From CAVSUB01 sp963730995 (GTDB lineage Bacteria > Acidobacteriota > Vicinamibacteria > Vicinamibacterales > 2-12-FULL-66-21): a DNA stretch of 64,000 bases. The notes beneath the pieces are model-generated. The model saw only the letters and a program-made list of their open reading frames with translations, made no database searches and had not been told where the DNA came from. The translations under genes and the position numbers were made by a program. Below, one piece after another: positions 63,321 through 64,000 of this stretch. Positions within the stretch are counted from its first letter, which is position 1, and each line of letters opens with the position of its first letter. Location: contig CAVSUB010000004.1 in NCBI GenBank assembly GCA_963730995.1, positions 558,001 through 622,000 on the forward strand, given 5' to 3'.

Positions 63321-64000
63321 GTGCGCGCAGTCAGGTCCCTCATCTGGCGATTCGCAACCTTGTCCGACCCTCACGAACGGAACGCGAGATGGGCGATGAG
63401 CTCACGTTTCACATTCAGAGTCGCGCCGACGACCTGGTCCGCACGGGCCTCTCATCGACGACGCAGAGCGACAGGCGCGCCTCGACTTCGGCGGGATCGA
63501 GCGCTACAAGGAACAGTGTCGCGACACGAGGAGCGTACCCGTGTTGAGAATGCGCTTCGAGATGTGATCTACGCCTGGCGCAGTCTGCGCCGCAGTCCGG
63601 TTCTCGTTCTCGTGGCCACGCTCTCGCTTGGACTCGGGATCGGCGTCAACACGACGCTCCTTGGAGCGCTGTCAGCGATTTTCCTGCGGGTTCCCACGAT
63701 GACCGACCCGGCTGGCGTCGTCGGCGTCGAGCCTGGTAACAGTAATCAGTTCTCCTTTCTCAACTATCGTGATCTCCGCGACAGCCAGATCTTTACGGAT
63801 CTGGTCGGCTCCAGACTGACCGTGCTGAATCTGCGTTCCGGTGAGCAGGTCCAACGAGTCAACGGATTGGCGGTCACCGCGAACTTTTTTGAGGGACTGG
63901 GAATCGGCGCGGGCCTTGGCCGTGTATTCACGCGCGACGAAGCAGCTCCCGAGCGTGAACCCCGGTTGGCGGTTCTCAGCTACGCCTACTGGCAGCGAAG
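63321..64000 (+). CDS. ADOP-type ABC permease, 5' part with three frameshifts, runs off the window
   Basis: Pieces in order are VRAVRSLIWRFA, then EREMGDELTFHIQSRADDLV-RTGLS, then IDDAERQARLDFGGIERYKE, then VENALRDVIYAWRSLRRSPV and onward in one open frame through SFLNYRDLRDSQIFTDLVGS to the window edge. This is the prefix domain plus first FtsX unit of an ADOP permease. Shifts lie near 63358-63380, 63453 and 63545. Beyond 63545 the frame is clean. With the PadR shift, the 600-base stretch has four indels, pointing either to local sequence errors or to a decaying PadR-permease pair. Confidence 0.75.
   Translation, partial: MRAVRSLIWRFATLSDPHERNARWAMSSRFTFRVAPTTWSARASHRRRRATGAPRLRRDRALQGTVSRHEERTRVENALRDVIYAWRSLRRSPVLVLVATLSLGLGIGVNTTLLGALSAIFLRVPTMTDPAGVVGVEPGNSNQFSFLNYRDLRDSQIFTDLVGSRLTVLNLRSGEQVQRVNGLAVTANFFEGLGIGAGLGRVFTRDEAAPEREPRLAVLSYAYWQR

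Overview
The window is about 64 kb of GC-rich DNA. It carries a bacterial chromosomal core (SRP RNA, dnaX, ebfC, recR) among many secreted hydrolases, PadR regulators, very large MacB-like 'ADOP' permeases, TonB-domain proteins and DUF1080/PQQ-type secreted enzymes. That mix suggests a soil Acidobacteriota of the Vicinamibacteria type. This is inference from gene content; there is no rRNA to confirm it.

Layout. 0-7 kb: a multiheme cytochrome c diverges from a formate dehydrogenase operon (catalytic subunit with an in-frame UGA read as selenocysteine and a SECIS-like hairpin, a fused iron-sulfur/NrfD-type membrane subunit, FdhE). 7-16 kb: DUF1801, a thioesterase remnant, PPK2, a metallo-beta-lactamase-fold protein, a MauG-type cytochrome fragment, a HTH-Mop (molybdate-type) regulator coupled to a matrixin-like protease, a DUF1080 protein, a badly broken M3 peptidase and a serine-hydrolase homologue that has lost SxxK. 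16-26 kb: PadR plus ADOP permease, a second MBL-fold enzyme, a cytochrome c/sugar dehydrogenase fusion, a Tat-exported sugar isomerase-like protein and an amidase. 26-32 kb: phosphoketolase, phosphoglucomutase and acetate kinase, which together form a carbohydrate-to-acetyl-phosphate-to-ATP route. 32-38 kb: a cupredoxin-dehydrogenase fusion, a nested inverted repeat of about 290 bp, then SRP RNA-dnaX-ebfC-recR. 38-43 kb: a polar-lipid cluster on the minus strand (flippase, nucleotidyltransferase, and a flippase-NTase-CDP-alcohol phosphotransferase fusion). 43-47 kb: small genes, an OsmC gene bracketed by inverted repeats, a ScyD-like protein, a TauE/SafE transporter. 47-49 kb: tRNA-Asn with a decayed tyrosine integrase, an excisionase-like HTH protein and a SpoVG-like protein. 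49-64 kb: PadR-TonB pair, two paralogous amidohydrolases, an ADOP permease, an M28 peptidase, an alpha/beta hydrolase, and a PadR-ADOP pair running off the end.

Two features cut across the window. First, many genes carry single-base frameshifts (cytochrome, fdhA, small membrane protein, M3 peptidase, SnoaL-like, ScyD-like, integrase, SpoVG-like, terminal PadR/ADOP). Several lie at short G runs, so sequencing error competes with real gene decay; the block from about 16 to 44 kb is almost free of them. Second, intergenic regions hold several repeat families: GC-rich hairpins, 7-bp-periodic arrays, a repeat of about 60 bp in inverted copies, and tRNA 3'-end fragments.
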